Made by a program: the position numbers and the translations under genes. A stretch of DNA of 64,000 nucleotides from Monoplex corrugatus (taxonomy: Eukaryota > Mollusca > Gastropoda > Littorinimorpha > Ranellidae). The notes under the pieces are model-generated. The model was not told where the DNA came from, did no database searches, and saw only the letters and a program-made list of their open reading frames with translations. Shown here one piece after another: positions 19,395-31,984 of this stretch (the first letter of the stretch is position 1; every line of letters begins with the position of its first letter). The stretch covers positions 40,012,532-40,076,531 of the forward strand of contig JAPXFY010000031.1 of NCBI GenBank assembly GCA_030674185.1, written 5' to 3'.

Positions 19395-20095
19395 GCAAAA
19401 TAAAATTCCTGTTATCTTTGTGTTACAGCACAAAATAGCCAAGCTATACAAAATTTCTATTCTTGTGTTACAGCACAAAATAGCCAAGCTATACAAAATT
19501 TCTATTCTTGTGTTACAGCACAAAATAGCCAAGCTATACAAAATTTCTATTCTTGTGTTACAGCACAAATAGCCAAGCTATACAAAATTTCTATTCTTGT
19601 GTTACAGCACAAAATAGCCAAGCTATACAAAATTTCTATTCTTGTGTTACAGCACAAAATAGCCAGCTATACACATTTTCTATTCTTGTGTTACAGCACA
19701 AAATAGCCAAGCTATACAAATTTTCTATTCTTGTGTTACAGCACAAATAGCCAAGCTATACAAATTTTCTATTCTTGTGTTACAGCACAAAATAGCCAAG
19801 CTATACAAATTTTCTATTCTTGTGTTACAGCAACAAATAGCCTGGCTATACAAATTTTCTATTGTTCTTGCGTTACAGCATGAGATAGGCTATACAAAAT
19901 TTCTGTTATTCTTGTGTCAGCACAAAATAGAGAGGTCATACAAAATTTCCATCATGTCACAGCACAAGGTAGCCCAGCCATATAAAATTTCTGTTGTGTT
20001 GTAGCACAAAATAGACAGGCCATACAAAGTTTCTGTTGTGTCACAGCACAAGATAGCCAGCCAGGCTTTACAAAATGTCTATTATTCTTAGGTCA
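19395..20095. repeat. 45-bp minisatellite, about 15 units
   Basis: The unit is cttgtgttacagcacaaaat plus agccaagctatacaaaattt and ctatt. It is near-perfect at 19420-19800 and increasingly diverged towards 20095. Because 45 is a multiple of three, short frames stay open. They are not genes. Confidence 0.95.
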
Positions 20096-20261
20096 GTGAC
20101 ATTGATTATCATGTCCTGTCCAGGGAAAAACAAATTCTGGTCAAAACACAGAGAGCCCCACCAAATGCTCACCTAGTTTTTACTGTTGTCAGGTTTTTCT
20201 CTAGTTTTGTGTGTGTAGTTAATTGACCTGGTTTTACTGTACTGGGTTGTTTGATTAATTT

Positions 20262-21150
20262 AAAGGGACGTGATTGCTTCATGTTGTTAACACTGTAACA
20301 GGCGTTTTAAGGGGTAAAGTATCCTGTATTACTTCATGATGTTAACACTAACAGGTGTTTTAAGGGGTAGAGTATCATGTATTACTTCATGATGTTAACA
20401 CTAACAGGTGTTTTAAGGGGTAAAGTATCCTGTATTACTTCATGATGTTAACACTAACAGGTGTTTTAAGGGGTAGAGTATCCTGTATTACTTCATGATG
20501 TTAACACTAACAGGTGTTTTAAGGGGTAGAGTATCATGTATTCATGATGTTAACACTAACAGGTGTTTTAAGGGGTAAAGTATCCTGTATTACTTCATGA
20601 TGTTAACACTAACAGGTGTTTTAAGGGGTAGAGTATCCTGTATTACTTCATGATGTTAACAGGTGTTTTAAGGAGTAATGGTAACACTAACAGGTGTTTT
20701 AACGTTTTAAGGGACATGTATTCTATATTGCTTCATGACGTTAACACAGCAGGTGTTTTAAAAGACATGATATTCTATACAACTTTATGATGTTGACAGG
20801 TGTTTTAAAAGACATGATATTCTATACAACTTTATGATGTTGACAGGTGTTTTAAAGGACATGATATTCTATACAACTTTATGATGTTGACAGGTGTTTT
20901 AAAAGACATGATATTCTATACAACTTTATGATGTTGACAGGTGTTTTAAAGGACATGATATTCTATACAACTTTATGATGTTGACAGTGTTTTAAAGGAC
21001 ATGATATTCTATACAACTTTATGATGTTGACAGGTGTTTTAAAAGACATGATATTCTATACAACTTTATGATGTTGACAGGTGTTTTAAAGGACGTGATA
21101 TTCTATACAACTTTATGATGGTGATAGGTGTTTCATGGGCCATGATATCA
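20262..21150. repeat. Composite 53-bp and 47-bp minisatellite
   Basis: The first half has units of aggtgttttaaggggtagag plus tatcctgtattacttcatga and tgttaacactaac. The second half (from about 20755) has aggtgttttaaaagacatga plus tattctatacaactttatga and tgttgac. The two units share their start and the phrase atgatgtt, so one derives from the other. Confidence 0.95.
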
Positions 21151-21161
21151 TTTATTATTCT

Positions 21162-21359
21162 TTAACCCTTTGACTCCTGCACCCTGTCCACCAGCACCTG
21201 CATCGTCAACCATGCTAGCAAAGCAAAAACTTAACCCTTTGATTTCCTCACTCTATCCACCAGCTTCTTGTCTTCCAGAAAGCTGGTGGATAGGGTGAGG
21301 GAGTCAAAGGGTTACGTTTTTGCAGCTGATGGATACAGTGCGGGGGGTCAAAGGGTTAA
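21162..21359. mobile_element. TF foldback MITE, copy 9
   Basis: TTAA-CCCTTTGACTCCTGCACC at the left, gggggtcaaaggg-TTAA at the right. The inner palindrome is interrupted by a small cttgt insertion at its centre. Confidence 0.8.
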
Positions 21360-21650
21360 CCGAATTTTTAGACTTCAAAGGATAACGGTGAGCATGGTTT
21401 TTAACTTTTCTCTTTTTGTTTTTAACCTTGGTGTCGCTTTCAACATGGTATTAGCCCGGATGTGGCTCCGGTAGTCGACTGGGCTGTGAACCTGAACCTG
21501 ATCGTATTTACTACCTTATGTTAATCTGGGCTCTGCGATAAGATTTCTGGGTTTTTCTGCTTCCATGACGCAAAACGTTTACATTATACTGAGTCAATTA
21601 TTTGTAGCACAAATGTTTCGTTTATATGCTGCAAACTATCATAGTTTTTT

Positions 21651-22180
21651 GGGGTTTTTTTGTTGTTTTTTTTTAGGATCATCACACTCAGGGAGGTTAC
21701 CTTTGTGCTCACCTTTTTTTTTTCCGCCCCATTTTCTATGCCACCTTAATGGCCACAGATGCTGAAGCTTTTTTTTTTTTTTTTTTTTTTTACTACAATG
21801 CGATGATGATGATGTCAATGAGGATGATAATCATGATGCTATGGAGTTCCATCAAGGCTTGAGACTACATGACAGGGCTGTACTCTACGCTTACTATCAT
21901 AATATATCCTGGCGTCAACCAGGCCTGAGAGATACAGACACCTGCAGTGCTGGTCAGAAGATTTGAGCAGCACCCTCAATGACGCATCCGTGAAGTGGAT
22001 GAGACTCAACTGTGTGGTCTCAGTCTTCCCAATGAGCCCATAGCACGCCCAACTCTGGGTAGGAGCCGGTTAGAGCCGAAAAATCCCACAATGGTTTTTG
22101 AAGGGACTGATGGGGATTCGAACCCACAGCCTTCCAGTCTGTAGTCCATTGCGTTAACCACTACACCACGGCGACTGGTA
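21651..22180 (-). mobile_element. tRNA-derived SINE, family A (copy 2)
   Basis: On the - strand, GTGTAGTGGTTAACGCAATG (box A region) is followed by GGGTTCGAATCCCC, a perfect box B. It then matches copy 1 (851-1372) to an A-rich tail read here as T runs at 21651-21675 and 21770-21791. The head is tRNA-like enough to look like a tRNA gene, but the anticodon arm and acceptor stem do not form. Confidence 0.8.
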
Positions 22181-22554
22181 ACTGTATCATAGTTTGAAGA
22201 TGATGTATTCCTATTGTTGTTACCGGTAGCAAGATTCTGTGTGGATGTGTGTGTGTCTGTGCATTGTGTGTGTGTGTGTGTGCATGTTTCTCTGTGTGTG
22301 TGGTGTGTGTGTGTTTCAGAGTACCCTCTACATAGAATGAAGATGCCATTTTCTACAAGATGACAATCCTTCATGTTTATAGCATTACTGTTTATCTATA
22401 GAGATTATTTAATTATCTGTAGAACATTATTATCATATAATTACTGATTATTCATAAGCATTGTCTGCTCAGTTGTGAAATCATGTTGATATTGTAATGC
22501 TTCATGTAATATTCCTTGTGACACGTGGTGACATGATCATGCTCTATGTAAAAT

Positions 22555-22825
22555 CCAAAGAAATAAGAGGGAAGCAGGGAGAATTTTTATAATATAATCA
22601 AAGGACATAACTCTTGAGAATTATCTCCCATGTTGTATAGAACTCAAATCTAACACAGTTTGCGCTACCCATTCAGCTAGCATAGAAGCAGATACAGCTG
22701 ACTGTTTTTGTACTTTGTATCTGCTTCTATGCTAGCTGAATGGGTAGCGCAAACTGTGTTAGATTTGAGAAGTTCTATACAACATGGGAGATAATTCTCA
22801 AGAGTTGTGTCCTTTGATTATATCT
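22555..22825. repeat. Large inverted repeat (arms ~110 bp) of dispersed family D
   Basis: The left arm runs from caaaggacataactcttgag to gctagcatagaagcagatac. The right arm is its reverse complement, with two or three differences, after a loop of about 25 bases. The left side extends further to ccaaagaaataagagggaag. Single arms of the same family occur at 26335-26395 and, as two direct copies, at 59053-59230 and 59419-59597. Confidence 0.9.
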
Positions 22826-23034
22826 ATGTAAAATTGTTTGTGAAACAATACTCGTGTTCTGATGCTTCTTGTAAAATTAAGAGTGAAATGATAGTGCTTT
22901 GTGTAAAGTTGTGTGACATGATAAGTCTTGGTGTACATTGTGTGAAACCATTCTGACATGGTAGAACCTGATGTAAAATTCTGGATGAAACCACACTGAT
23001 ATACAATAGAACACTGATATAGTAAAGTTCTGTG

Positions 23035-24755
23035 TTAAAGCACAATGACATAGTAAAACTTTCTGTAAAATTGTGTGAAACTATACTGACGTGATAATGC
23101 TTTCTGTAAAATTGTGTGTGAAACCATACTGACGTGATAATGCTTTCTGTAAAATTGTGTGTGAAACCATACTGACGTGATAATGCTTTCTGTAAAATTG
23201 TGTGTGAAACCATACTGACATGAAAATGTTTTCTGTAAAATTGTGTGTGAAACCATACTGACATGATAATGCTTTCTGTAAAATTGTGTGTGAAACCATA
23301 CTGACATGAAAATGCTTTCTGTAAAATTGTGTGTGAAACCATACTGACGTGATAATGCTTTCTGTAAAATTGTGTGTGAAACCATACTGACATGAAAATG
23401 CTTTCTGTAAAATTGTGTGTGAAACCATACTGACGTGATGCTTTCTGTAAAATTGTGTGTGAAACCATACTGACGTGATAATGCTTTCTGTAAAATTGTG
23501 TGTGAAACCATACTGACATGAAAATGCTTTCTGTAAAATTGTGTGTGAAACCATACTGACATGATGCTTTCTGTAAAATTGTGTGTGAAACCATACTGAC
23601 ATGATAATGCTTTCTGTAAAATTGTGTGTGAAACCATACTGACATAATAATGCTTTCTGTAAAATTGTGTGTGAAACCATACTGACATAATAATACCTTC
23701 TGTAAAATTGTGTGTGAAACCATACTGACATAATAATACCTTCTGTAAAATTGTGTGTGAAACCATACTGACATAATACCTTCTGTAAAATTGTGTGTGA
23801 AACCATACTGACTAATAATACCTTCTGTAAAATTGTGTGTGAAACCATACTGACAAGAAAATGCTTTCTGTAAAATTGTGTGAAACCATACTGACATGCT
23901 TTCTGTAAAATTGTGTGTGAAACCATACTGACATGATAATGCTTTCTGTAAAATTGTGTGTGAAACCATACTGATATAATAATACCTTCTGTAAAATTGT
24001 GTGTGAAACCATACTGATATAATAATACCTTCTGTAAAATTGTGTGTGAAACCATACTGATATAATACCACCTTCTGTAAAATTGTGTGTGAAACCATAC
24101 TGATATAATAATACCTTCTGTAAAATTGTGTGTGAAACCATACTGACATAATAATACCTTCTGTAAAATTGTGTGTGAAACCATACTGACATAATAATAC
24201 CTTCTGTAAAATTGTGTGTGAAACCATACTGTTATAATACCTTCTGTAAAATTGTGTGTGAAACCATACTGACATAATAATACCTTCTGTAAAATTGTGT
24301 GTGAAACCATACTGATATAATACCTTCTGTAAAATTGTGTGTGAAACCATACCGACATAATACCTTCTGTAAAATTGTGTGTGAAACCATACTGACATAA
24401 TAATACCTTCTGTAAAATTGTGTGTGAAACCATACTGACATGATAATGCTTTCTGTAAAATTGTGTGTGAAACCATACGGATATACCTTCTGTAAAATTG
24501 TGTGTGAAACCATACTGTTATAATAATACCTTCTGTAAAATTGTGTGTGAAACCATACTGTTATAATACCACCTTCTGTAAAATTGTGTGTGAAACCATA
24601 CTGTTATAATAATACCTTCTGTAAAATTGTGTGTGAAACCATACTGACATAATAATACCTTCTGTAAAATTGTGTGTGAAACCATACTGACATGATAATA
24701 CTTTCTGTAAAATTGTGTGTGAAACCATACTGACATGATAATACTTTCTGTAATC
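23035..24755. repeat. 43-bp minisatellite, about 40 units
   Basis: The unit is gtgtgtgaaaccatactgac plus atgataatgctttctgtaaa and att, with two main subtypes (tgctttctg and taccttctg). Open frames up to 550 codons on the - strand are only the repeat read in rotating frames. Confidence 0.95.
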
Positions 24756-24839
24756 CCCATGTGTGATAAATTGGACGGAGTGGTCAACGAAAAGTCTGCA
24801 GTTTGTTGTTGGTCTGTAGCTCGTGCCGGCCTTCATGCT

Positions 24840-25034
24840 TATTTCTTTGACTCCCGCACCCTGTCCACCAGCATCCTGCGTTGTCAACCATGTTAGCAAA
24901 GCAAAGCAAAAACAATCCGTTTTGACTCCCTCACCCTATCTACCTTCCTGCAGGAAGCTGATGAATAGGGTGAGGGAGTCAAAGGGTTAAGTTTTTGCAA
25001 TTGGTGAATAGGGTGCAGGAGTCGAAGGGTTAAT
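24840..25034. mobile_element. TF foldback MITE, copy 10
   Basis: Left end tttgactcccgcaccctgtc, inner palindrome with ctaccttcctgcaggaag, right end gcaggagtcgaaggg-TTAA. A tRNA-like ggttgtgggttcgaacctc follows at 25064-25082, probably a SINE scrap. Confidence 0.7.
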
Positions 25035-25134
25035 TGGTTGAATATCAGATTCACATACTAATGGTTGTGGGTTCGAACCTCAGGGTTCCCTATATTATTA
25101 ACCTGGCCTCCTTACTGCCTACTTTAACATCGTT

Positions 25135-25678
25135 GTTGTTGTTCTGGTGGTGTCAGTATAGGATTAGGCATTGTTCTGGTGGTGTCGGTATAGGATTTGG
25201 CATTGTTCTGGTGGTGTCGGTATAGGATTAGACATTGTTCTGGTGGTATAGGATTAGGCATTGTTCTGGTGGTGTCGGTATAGGATTAGGCATTGTTCTG
25301 GTGGTGTCGGTATAGGATTAGGCATTGTTCTGGTGGTGTCGGTATAGGATTAGGCATTGTTCTGGTGGTGTCGGTATAGGATTAGGCATTGTTCTGGTGG
25401 TGTCGGTATAGGATTAGGCGTTGTTCTGGTGGTGTCGGTATAGGATTAGGCGTTGTTCTGGTGGTGTCGGTATAGGATTAGGCGTTGTTCTGGTGATGTC
25501 GGTATAGGATTAGGCATTGTTCTGGTGGTGTCGGTATAGGATTAGGCATTGTTCTGGTGGTGTCGGTATAGGATTGGGCGTTGTTCTGGTGGTGTCGGTA
25601 TAGGATTAGGCATTGTTCTGGTGGTGTCGGTATAGGATTAGGCGTTGTTCTGGTGGTGTCGGTATAGGATTAGGCAAG
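25135..25678. repeat. 32-bp minisatellite, about 17 units
   Basis: The unit is ttgttctggtggtgtcggta plus taggattaggca. Very homogeneous, with A/G variation in gca/gcg. Confidence 0.95.
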
Positions 25679-26034
25679 TCCCTCTTCCCCCGACTGTGGA
25701 GTGGTTTTTCCTGTCACCATATGTGAAGTGGGTGCCAAGGTAAAATTGAACCAAGTCAAATCAGTCCATCAGTCTGTAACTCTATCATTACTTTTGCACA
25801 GATGGCATGTCTTAGAAAAGGATGATTGGTTATTTTGTTTATTATTTGTATTTGACAAAGACTTCCCAGTTTGCCCAGGTCTTCCGTTGTTGATATTTAT
25901 AATTACACTTCCATCATACGTACTGTCACTTCTGACTGCTGATTATGTGGCATGGTATAGACCTTCATGGGTGTTGTTAAACCCTTGTGCGTTGTCAAAC
26001 CTTGTGAGAGTGTATTCATTTGTGTACATTAGCA

Positions 26035-26180
26035 TGTTCTACTCAGTATCGGTGCATCTGTGTATATACTCGGTATCGGTGCTTCTGTGTGTATACTCGG
26101 TATCGGTGCTTCTGTGTATATACTCGGTATCAGTGCTTCTGTGTGTATACTCAGTATCGGTGCTTCTGTATGTATTACAC
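26035..26180. repeat. ~27-bp minisatellite, five units
   Basis: The unit is cggtatcggtgcttctgtgt plus atatact. Nothing else in 25680-26500 is recognised except a 60-base scrap of family D at 26335-26395. Confidence 0.85.
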
Positions 26181-26499
26181 TATGTGTCTCAGTATATGTG
26201 TAATGTTCATTGAGTCCAAATGAATTTGGAGAATAGTGCTTGGAAAAAAAATTTGGAGAATAGCGCTTGAAAAAACAAAGATTTTTTTAACTTCTTATAC
26301 ACTCAAACAAAAACCATGGCTAAACTAACCATGTAGAATTTCTCAAATCCAACACAGTTTGCGCTACCCATTCAGCTAGCATAGACACAGCCACAAGGCA
26401 CAGAATTGCAAGCTCTTATTTCCTTTGGTGTAACCATGATTATTATAAAAATGCAAAACCAGGGCATTCTGTTCTGGAGGACCTGCTGAGGTCACGTTA

Positions 26500-28120
26500 T
26501 TGCATAGTTATTGCTTTTGGTTTATGATATTGCATAAATTGGTTTTGATATTGCATGGATTGCTTTTGATTTTATATTGTATGGTTATTGCTTTTGATGT
26601 CACGGTATTGCATAGTTATTGCTTTTGGTGTCACGGTATTGTATAGTTATTGGTGTTTGTGTCATGATATTGTATAGTTATTGCTTTTGGTGTCACGGTA
26701 TTGTATAGTTATTGGTGTTTGTGTCATATTGCATTGTTTTTGCTTTTGGCGTCACGGTATTGTATAGTTATTGGTGTTTGTGTCATGATATTGCATAGTT
26801 ATTGCTTTTGGTGTCACGGTATTGTATAGTTATTGGTGTTTGTGTCATGATATTGTATAGTTATTGGTATTGTGTTGGTGTCATGGTATTGTATAGTTAT
26901 TGGTGTTTGTGTCATGATATTGTATAGTTATTGGTATTGTGTTGGTGTCATGATATTGTATAGTTATTGGTGTTGTGTTGGTGTCATGGTATTGTATAGT
27001 TATTGCTGTTGTGTTGGTGTCATGGTATTGTATAGTTATTGGTATTGTGTTGGTGTCATGGTATTGTATAGTTATTGGTGTTGTGTTGGTGTCATGGTAT
27101 TGTATAGTTATTGCTGTTGTGTTGGTGTCATGGTATTGTATAGTTATTGCTGTTGTGTTGGTGTCATGGTATTGTATAGTTATTGGTATTGTGTTGGCGT
27201 CACGGTATTGTATAGTTATTGGTGTTGTGTTGGTGTCACGGTATTGTATAGTTATTGGTGTTTGTGTCATGATATTGTATAGTTATTGGTATTGTGTTGG
27301 TGTCATGGTATTGTATAGTTATTGGTGTTGTGTTGGTGTCACGGTATGTATAGTTATTGGTGTTTGTGTCATGGTATTGTATAGTTATTGCTGTTGTGTT
27401 GGTGTCATGGTATTGTATAGTTATTGGTGTTGTGTTGGTGTCATGGTATTGTATAGTTATTGCTGTTGTGTTGGTGTCATGGTATTGTATAGTTATTGGT
27501 ATTGTGTTGGTGTCATGGTATTGTATAGTTATTGCTGTTGTGTTGGTGTCATGGTATTGTATATGTTATTGGTTATGTGTAGTTTGGTGTCTATGGTATT
27601 GTATAGTATTGCTATTGGTGTTGGTAGTTGCATGGTATTGTATAGTTATTGCTGTTGTGTTGGTCATGGTATTGTATAGTTATTGCTGTTGTGTTGGTGT
27701 CATGGTATTGTATAGTTATTGCTGTTGTGTTGGTGTCATGGTATTGTATAGTTATTGGTGTTGTGTTGGTGTCATGGTATTGTATAGTTATTGCTGTTGT
27801 GTTGGTGTCATGGTATTGTATAGTTATTGGTGTTTGTGTCATGATATTGTATAGGTGTTGGTGTCATGATACTGCATATTTATTGCTGTTGGTGTCGTGA
27901 TATTGCATTGTTATTGGTGTCATATTGCATTATTATTGTTGTTGTCACATAGTTGGTGGTGTCATAATATTGCATATTTATTGCTGTTGGTGTCATGATA
28001 TTGCATATTCATTAATGTTGGTGTCATGGTATTGTGTTGGTGTCATGATATTGCACAATCACTGATGTTGGTGTCATATTGTAGAATTATTGCTGTTGGT
28101 GTCATGATAGTGTAGAATTA
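26500..28120. repeat. 36-bp minisatellite, about 40 units
   Basis: The unit is ttggtgtcatggtattgtat plus agttattgctgttgtg, with less regular shorter units at both ends. As 36 is a multiple of three, frames of 130-230 codons stay open on both strands. They encode only the repeated peptide. Confidence 0.95.
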
Positions 28121-28429
28121 TTGCTAAAATGTCTCTGCTTCTTATACAACTGCTAAAATATCTGAAGAATAATCAAGTAGGCCTATATAATTGTCCAAAT
28201 TGTAGTTGCACTTTGGTTTTTACCGAATTTTTGGTTTTTAATGAATGGCAGTGAAACATAATCATATGTCATAGGTAAGTTTGTTTTGTAATAAATGGCA
28301 TAGAATTAATTTATTCAGAGAACAGACTTTTAGATTATTTTCTCAGAGCGGCTATTTATTATTTTTTTAATGTATAATGTAATTATGGACAAGAACTTTG
28401 ACGGTGCCCTTTAGAGATCAGAGAAACTG

Positions 28430-28600
28430 TGGGTTGTGTGTGTGTTGCGTGTGCGCGCGCGTTTTTGGGGGGAGGGTGATGTTGGGGTGTGTGTGTGTTG
28501 GGGTGTATTTGTGTGTGTGTATGTGTATATCGGACGTGTGTGTGTGTTGGTGTATATCGGACGTGTGTGTGTGTTGGGTGTGTGTATGTATATGAATCTA
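28430..28600. repeat. (TG)n-rich tract
   Basis: Interrupted GT repeats with a small tandem repeat tatatcggacgtgtgtgtgt. Confidence 0.85.
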
Positions 28601-28905
28601 TATCTTGCAAAAGAATCTCCATGACACGTTTTCGTTCTGCTTCCGATACTACTTGTTTACAAATTCTTCAGTAAAAAACGTTTAACAGTCGGGTCACTGG
28701 TCTGGTCTGTACAGTTAGGGTGATCCTCCCCTGTCTATTTGACAGTCACATGCTTTTTTCGTCTTTCTTTTATGTCCAGTAGTGATTTCCCACCCTTTCA
28801 TCCCACTCCTGTTCTGTACTGTCCTCCTCTCTCCAGTCTATGTAGGTTTTGTACCCTTGAGTTTTTGGTGAATGATGAGAGACCACTTTGCTTTGATTTT
28901 ATATA

Positions 28906-29510
28906 CAGTGAACCTCGAATTCAACGAGCTCGGATTAAACGAGACCTCGCATCCAACGAGGTACATTTTAATCCCCGTTTTATTCCTTATAAACTGTTAG
29001 TAAAATAAATCGGATCGAACGAGCACCAAAATAGTCAGCCTCGGCTCTAACGAGCACAACCATGGCTGGTTGAATGAACCAGTTGAATCACTTTTTTTCC
29101 CCCTTTCTTTATTCGGTTTGCATCACTGCCTGGCGTGATGAGAACAACAGGGGCCCGCTAGTTTGCGAGGCGGCGCAGAGGGAGAGGGGGGGGGGGGGGG
29201 GGTTATAAGCCAAGGCGGAGAGTGAAGGACAAGCAAGACCAGGCCTGCGTTCGCAAGGAAAGCGCTCGCGTGCACTTCGTCCAACGACCAATCAGAACAA
29301 CCGTTTTCGAAGGCGGCCTCGCTTAGCGTCGTTACGCGTTGGGTGCTTGAACGCCGCACTGACATTGAAGCAACTGTAGTATTAAATAACCAATATGAGT
29401 ATTATGAGTTGCATCCCTTTATCACATGCTCCCCTCGCATTCAACGACACCTCGGATCCAATGAGAATAACCATCAGTCCCGACGATCTCGTTCTATCCG
29501 AGGTTTACTG
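28906..29510. mobile_element. pogo/Tigger-type non-autonomous element with TA duplication
   Basis: The ends are CAGTGAACCTCGAATTCAAC and the inverted form GTTCTATCCGAGGTTTACTG, flanked by TA (28904-28905 and 29511-29512). CAGT...CCTCG ends with TA target sites are those of pogo/Tigger elements of the Tc1/mariner group. The subterminal parts repeat short AACGAG motifs on both sides. The interior is GC-rich with a poly-G run (29187-29202) and no transposase frame. Confidence 0.8.
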
Positions 29511-29754
29511 TATCAAAGTTTGGTGTTGTATAAATATTATTTAAAGCCTTCTTGTCAAAAGCTTGTTCTACAAAAGTTTGCCGATACAAAGACCATTTTT
29601 TATTCTCTTTGCCTTACATCAGTCTGATACAATCCGATATAAAAAAAAAAAGAAAGTTTCTATTGCATTTTACGCCAAATGACTGACAAATATACTGTGA
29701 AACTGGATCGTCTGAGTTCACATCAAACGACTTACTCTTGTCACTGTATCCATG

Positions 29755-31640
29755 TGCCTGTATTGTCTTGTCAGTGTTTTACCTGTATTGTATAGCATAT
29801 TACCTGTATTGTCATGCATCGGCTTATTAACCTGTATAGTATAACATATCTGTATTGTCATGTATCAGCGTATTACCTGTTAGGTAACAGTGTATTACCT
29901 ATATTATGTATCAGCATATTACCTGTATTGTCATGTATCAGCATATTGTATTGTCATATATCAGTGTATTACCTATATTATGTACCAGCACATTACCTGT
30001 ATTGTCATGTATCAGCATATTACCTGTATTGTCATGTATCAGCACATTACCTGTATTGTCATGTATCGGTGTATTACCAGAGCCTGGAATTGCTAAGAAA
30101 AAAAAAAAGAGGAAATTTCTAGGGGGTCCGGGGGCATGCTCCCCCGGAATTTTTTTTTAAATCAAGACTAAAATCTGTGCATTCTGGAGACAAATTTAAA
30201 GGCAACTAACACACTGAAAATCACAATATACAGTCAAAAGAGTATTTAATAAACATTGGGCACAAGATCAGGATCCATCATACACAGCAGATCGTTTCAG
30301 TGTGTTCATACACAGACATATTTTCTTTTCTTTTTTTTTTAAAGTATGGTCGTCGATTTTTTTTTTAACGCGAAAAAAAATTTTTTGCGCGATTTTCGAT
30401 TTTGATTTCCGCTGAAATCCAGGCTCTGATTACTTGTATTGTCATGTATCAGCATATTACCTGTATTGTCATGTATCGGTGTATTACCTGTATTGTCATG
30501 TATCAGCGTTACCTGTATTGTCATGTATCAGCGTTACCTGTATTGTCATGTATCAGTGCATTACCTGTATTGTCATGCATCAGTGTATTACCTGTGTTGT
30601 CATGCATCAGTGTATTTACCTGTGTTGTCATGCATCACCATATTACCTGTGTTGTCATGCATCACCATATTACCCATGTTGTCATGCATCACCATATTAC
30701 CTGTGTTGTCATGCATCACCATATTACCTGTTGTCATGCATCACCATATTACCCGTGTTGTCATGCATCACCGTATTACCTGTGTTGTCATGCATCACCG
30801 TATTACCTGTGTTGTCATGCATCACCGTATTACCTGTGTTGTCATGCATCACCGTATTACCTGTGTTGTCATTCATCACCCCATTCAATTACCTGTGTTG
30901 TCATTCATCACCATATTACCGTGTTGTCATTCATCACCATATTACCTGTGTTGTCATGCATCACCATATTACCGTGTTGTCATGCATCACCATATTACCC
31001 GTGTTGTCATGCATCACCATATTACCTGTGTTGTCATGCATCATCATATTACCCGTGTTGTCATGTATCAGTGTATTACCTGTGTTGTCATGCATCAGTG
31101 TATTACCTGTGTTGTCATGCATCATGTATTACCCGTGTTGTCATGTATCGATGTATTGTATTTTTGTGTATCAGCGTGTTACCTGTATCGTCATGTATTA
31201 CCCGTATTGTCATGTATCAGTGCATTACCTGTATTGTCGTGTATCAGTGTATTGTCATGTATCAGAATATTACCTGTATTGTCAGGTATCAGTGTATTAC
31301 CTGCATTGTCAGTATCAGTATATTACCTGTATTGTCATGTATCAGCGTATTACCCATCTTGTCATATATCAGCGTTATTGCCTGTATTGCCATGTATCAG
31401 TGTATTACCTGTATTGTCATGTATCAGTATATTACCTGTATTGTCAGGTATCAGTGTATTATCTGTATTGTCATGCTTCAGTGTTATCTATATTGTCATG
31501 TATCGACATATTACCTATATTGTCATGTATCAGCGTATTACCTGTATTGTCATAAATCAGCATTTTACCTGTATTGTCATGTATTACCTGTATCGCCATG
31601 TATCAGTGCATCACCTGTATTGTGTTGTATTAGCATTATT
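29755..31640. repeat. 27-bp minisatellite interrupted by a hAT-type MITE
   Basis: The unit is tattacctgtattgtcatgt plus atcagcg. A subtype with gttgtcatgcatcaccatat fills 30600-31060. It runs on both sides of the insertion at 30078-30428. In-frame unit length gives open frames of up to 423 codons that are not genes. Confidence 0.95.
30078..30428. mobile_element. hAT-type MITE inside the 27-bp array
   Basis: The terminal inverted repeats are CAGAGCCTGGAATT and GAAATCCAGGCTCTG. The repeat ATTAC borders both sides (30073-30077, 30429-30433). The start CAGAG and a G-rich patch, gggggtccgggggcatgctc, link it to the other hAT-like elements here. No open frame is of note. Confidence 0.75.
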
Positions 31641-31984
31641 ACCATAATCATTACAGTATCCTTGAAATATTAATGAATTTTGGGGTTTTATCTTTACAGG
31701 GATGGAATAAAGTATTCAAAAGTGTTGGTTTTCTGTACAATATTTGTTTTGATAACACATGTATTATGTGCACAGTCACTTGAAGTTGTACACGCATGCA
31801 CACAGTTTTCTTATCATTATAAATCATTATTGTACAGCACTATTCTCCACACTCGTTGGACTCGCCGCCATAATAGTCGGACTGTAAATGGCGCACAGAG
31901 AACTCAAGATGTTGGAGGAGCTGACCGTATTCCACTTTGTTGTTGCCCATCTGCACCTTTGCTGGCTATTTGCTTGTTTCCAAA

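Noticed and set aside
22126..22180. Possible tRNA gene (perfect box B GGGTTCGAATCCCC)
   Set aside because: It is the head of a SINE with a second full-length copy at 851-1372. The acceptor stem and anticodon arm do not form.
22824..24476. 550-codon - strand open frame and overlapping frames of 450, 243 and 126 codons
   Set aside because: All are the 43-bp minisatellite read in rotating frames. Several frames are open at once, and no start, splice or coding signal is independent of the repeat.
25064..25090. tRNA-like box B at ggttgtgggttcgaacctc
   Set aside because: No box A or stem upstream. Probably a SINE scrap.
26872..27854. Hydrophobic 130-230 codon frames resembling membrane proteins
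   Set aside because: A 36-bp repeat lacking stops on both strands. Hydrophobicity comes from T/G-rich composition.
29123..29365. - strand 80-codon frame in a CpG-rich segment
   Set aside because: Lies wholly inside the pogo-type MITE. Composition is driven by G/C runs and no domain is visible.
30402..31673. Three overlapping + strand frames of 370-420 codons
   Set aside because: Product of a 27-bp repeat without stops. The peptides are simple permutations (YCHVSVYYL, VLPVLSCIS, ITCIVMYQC).
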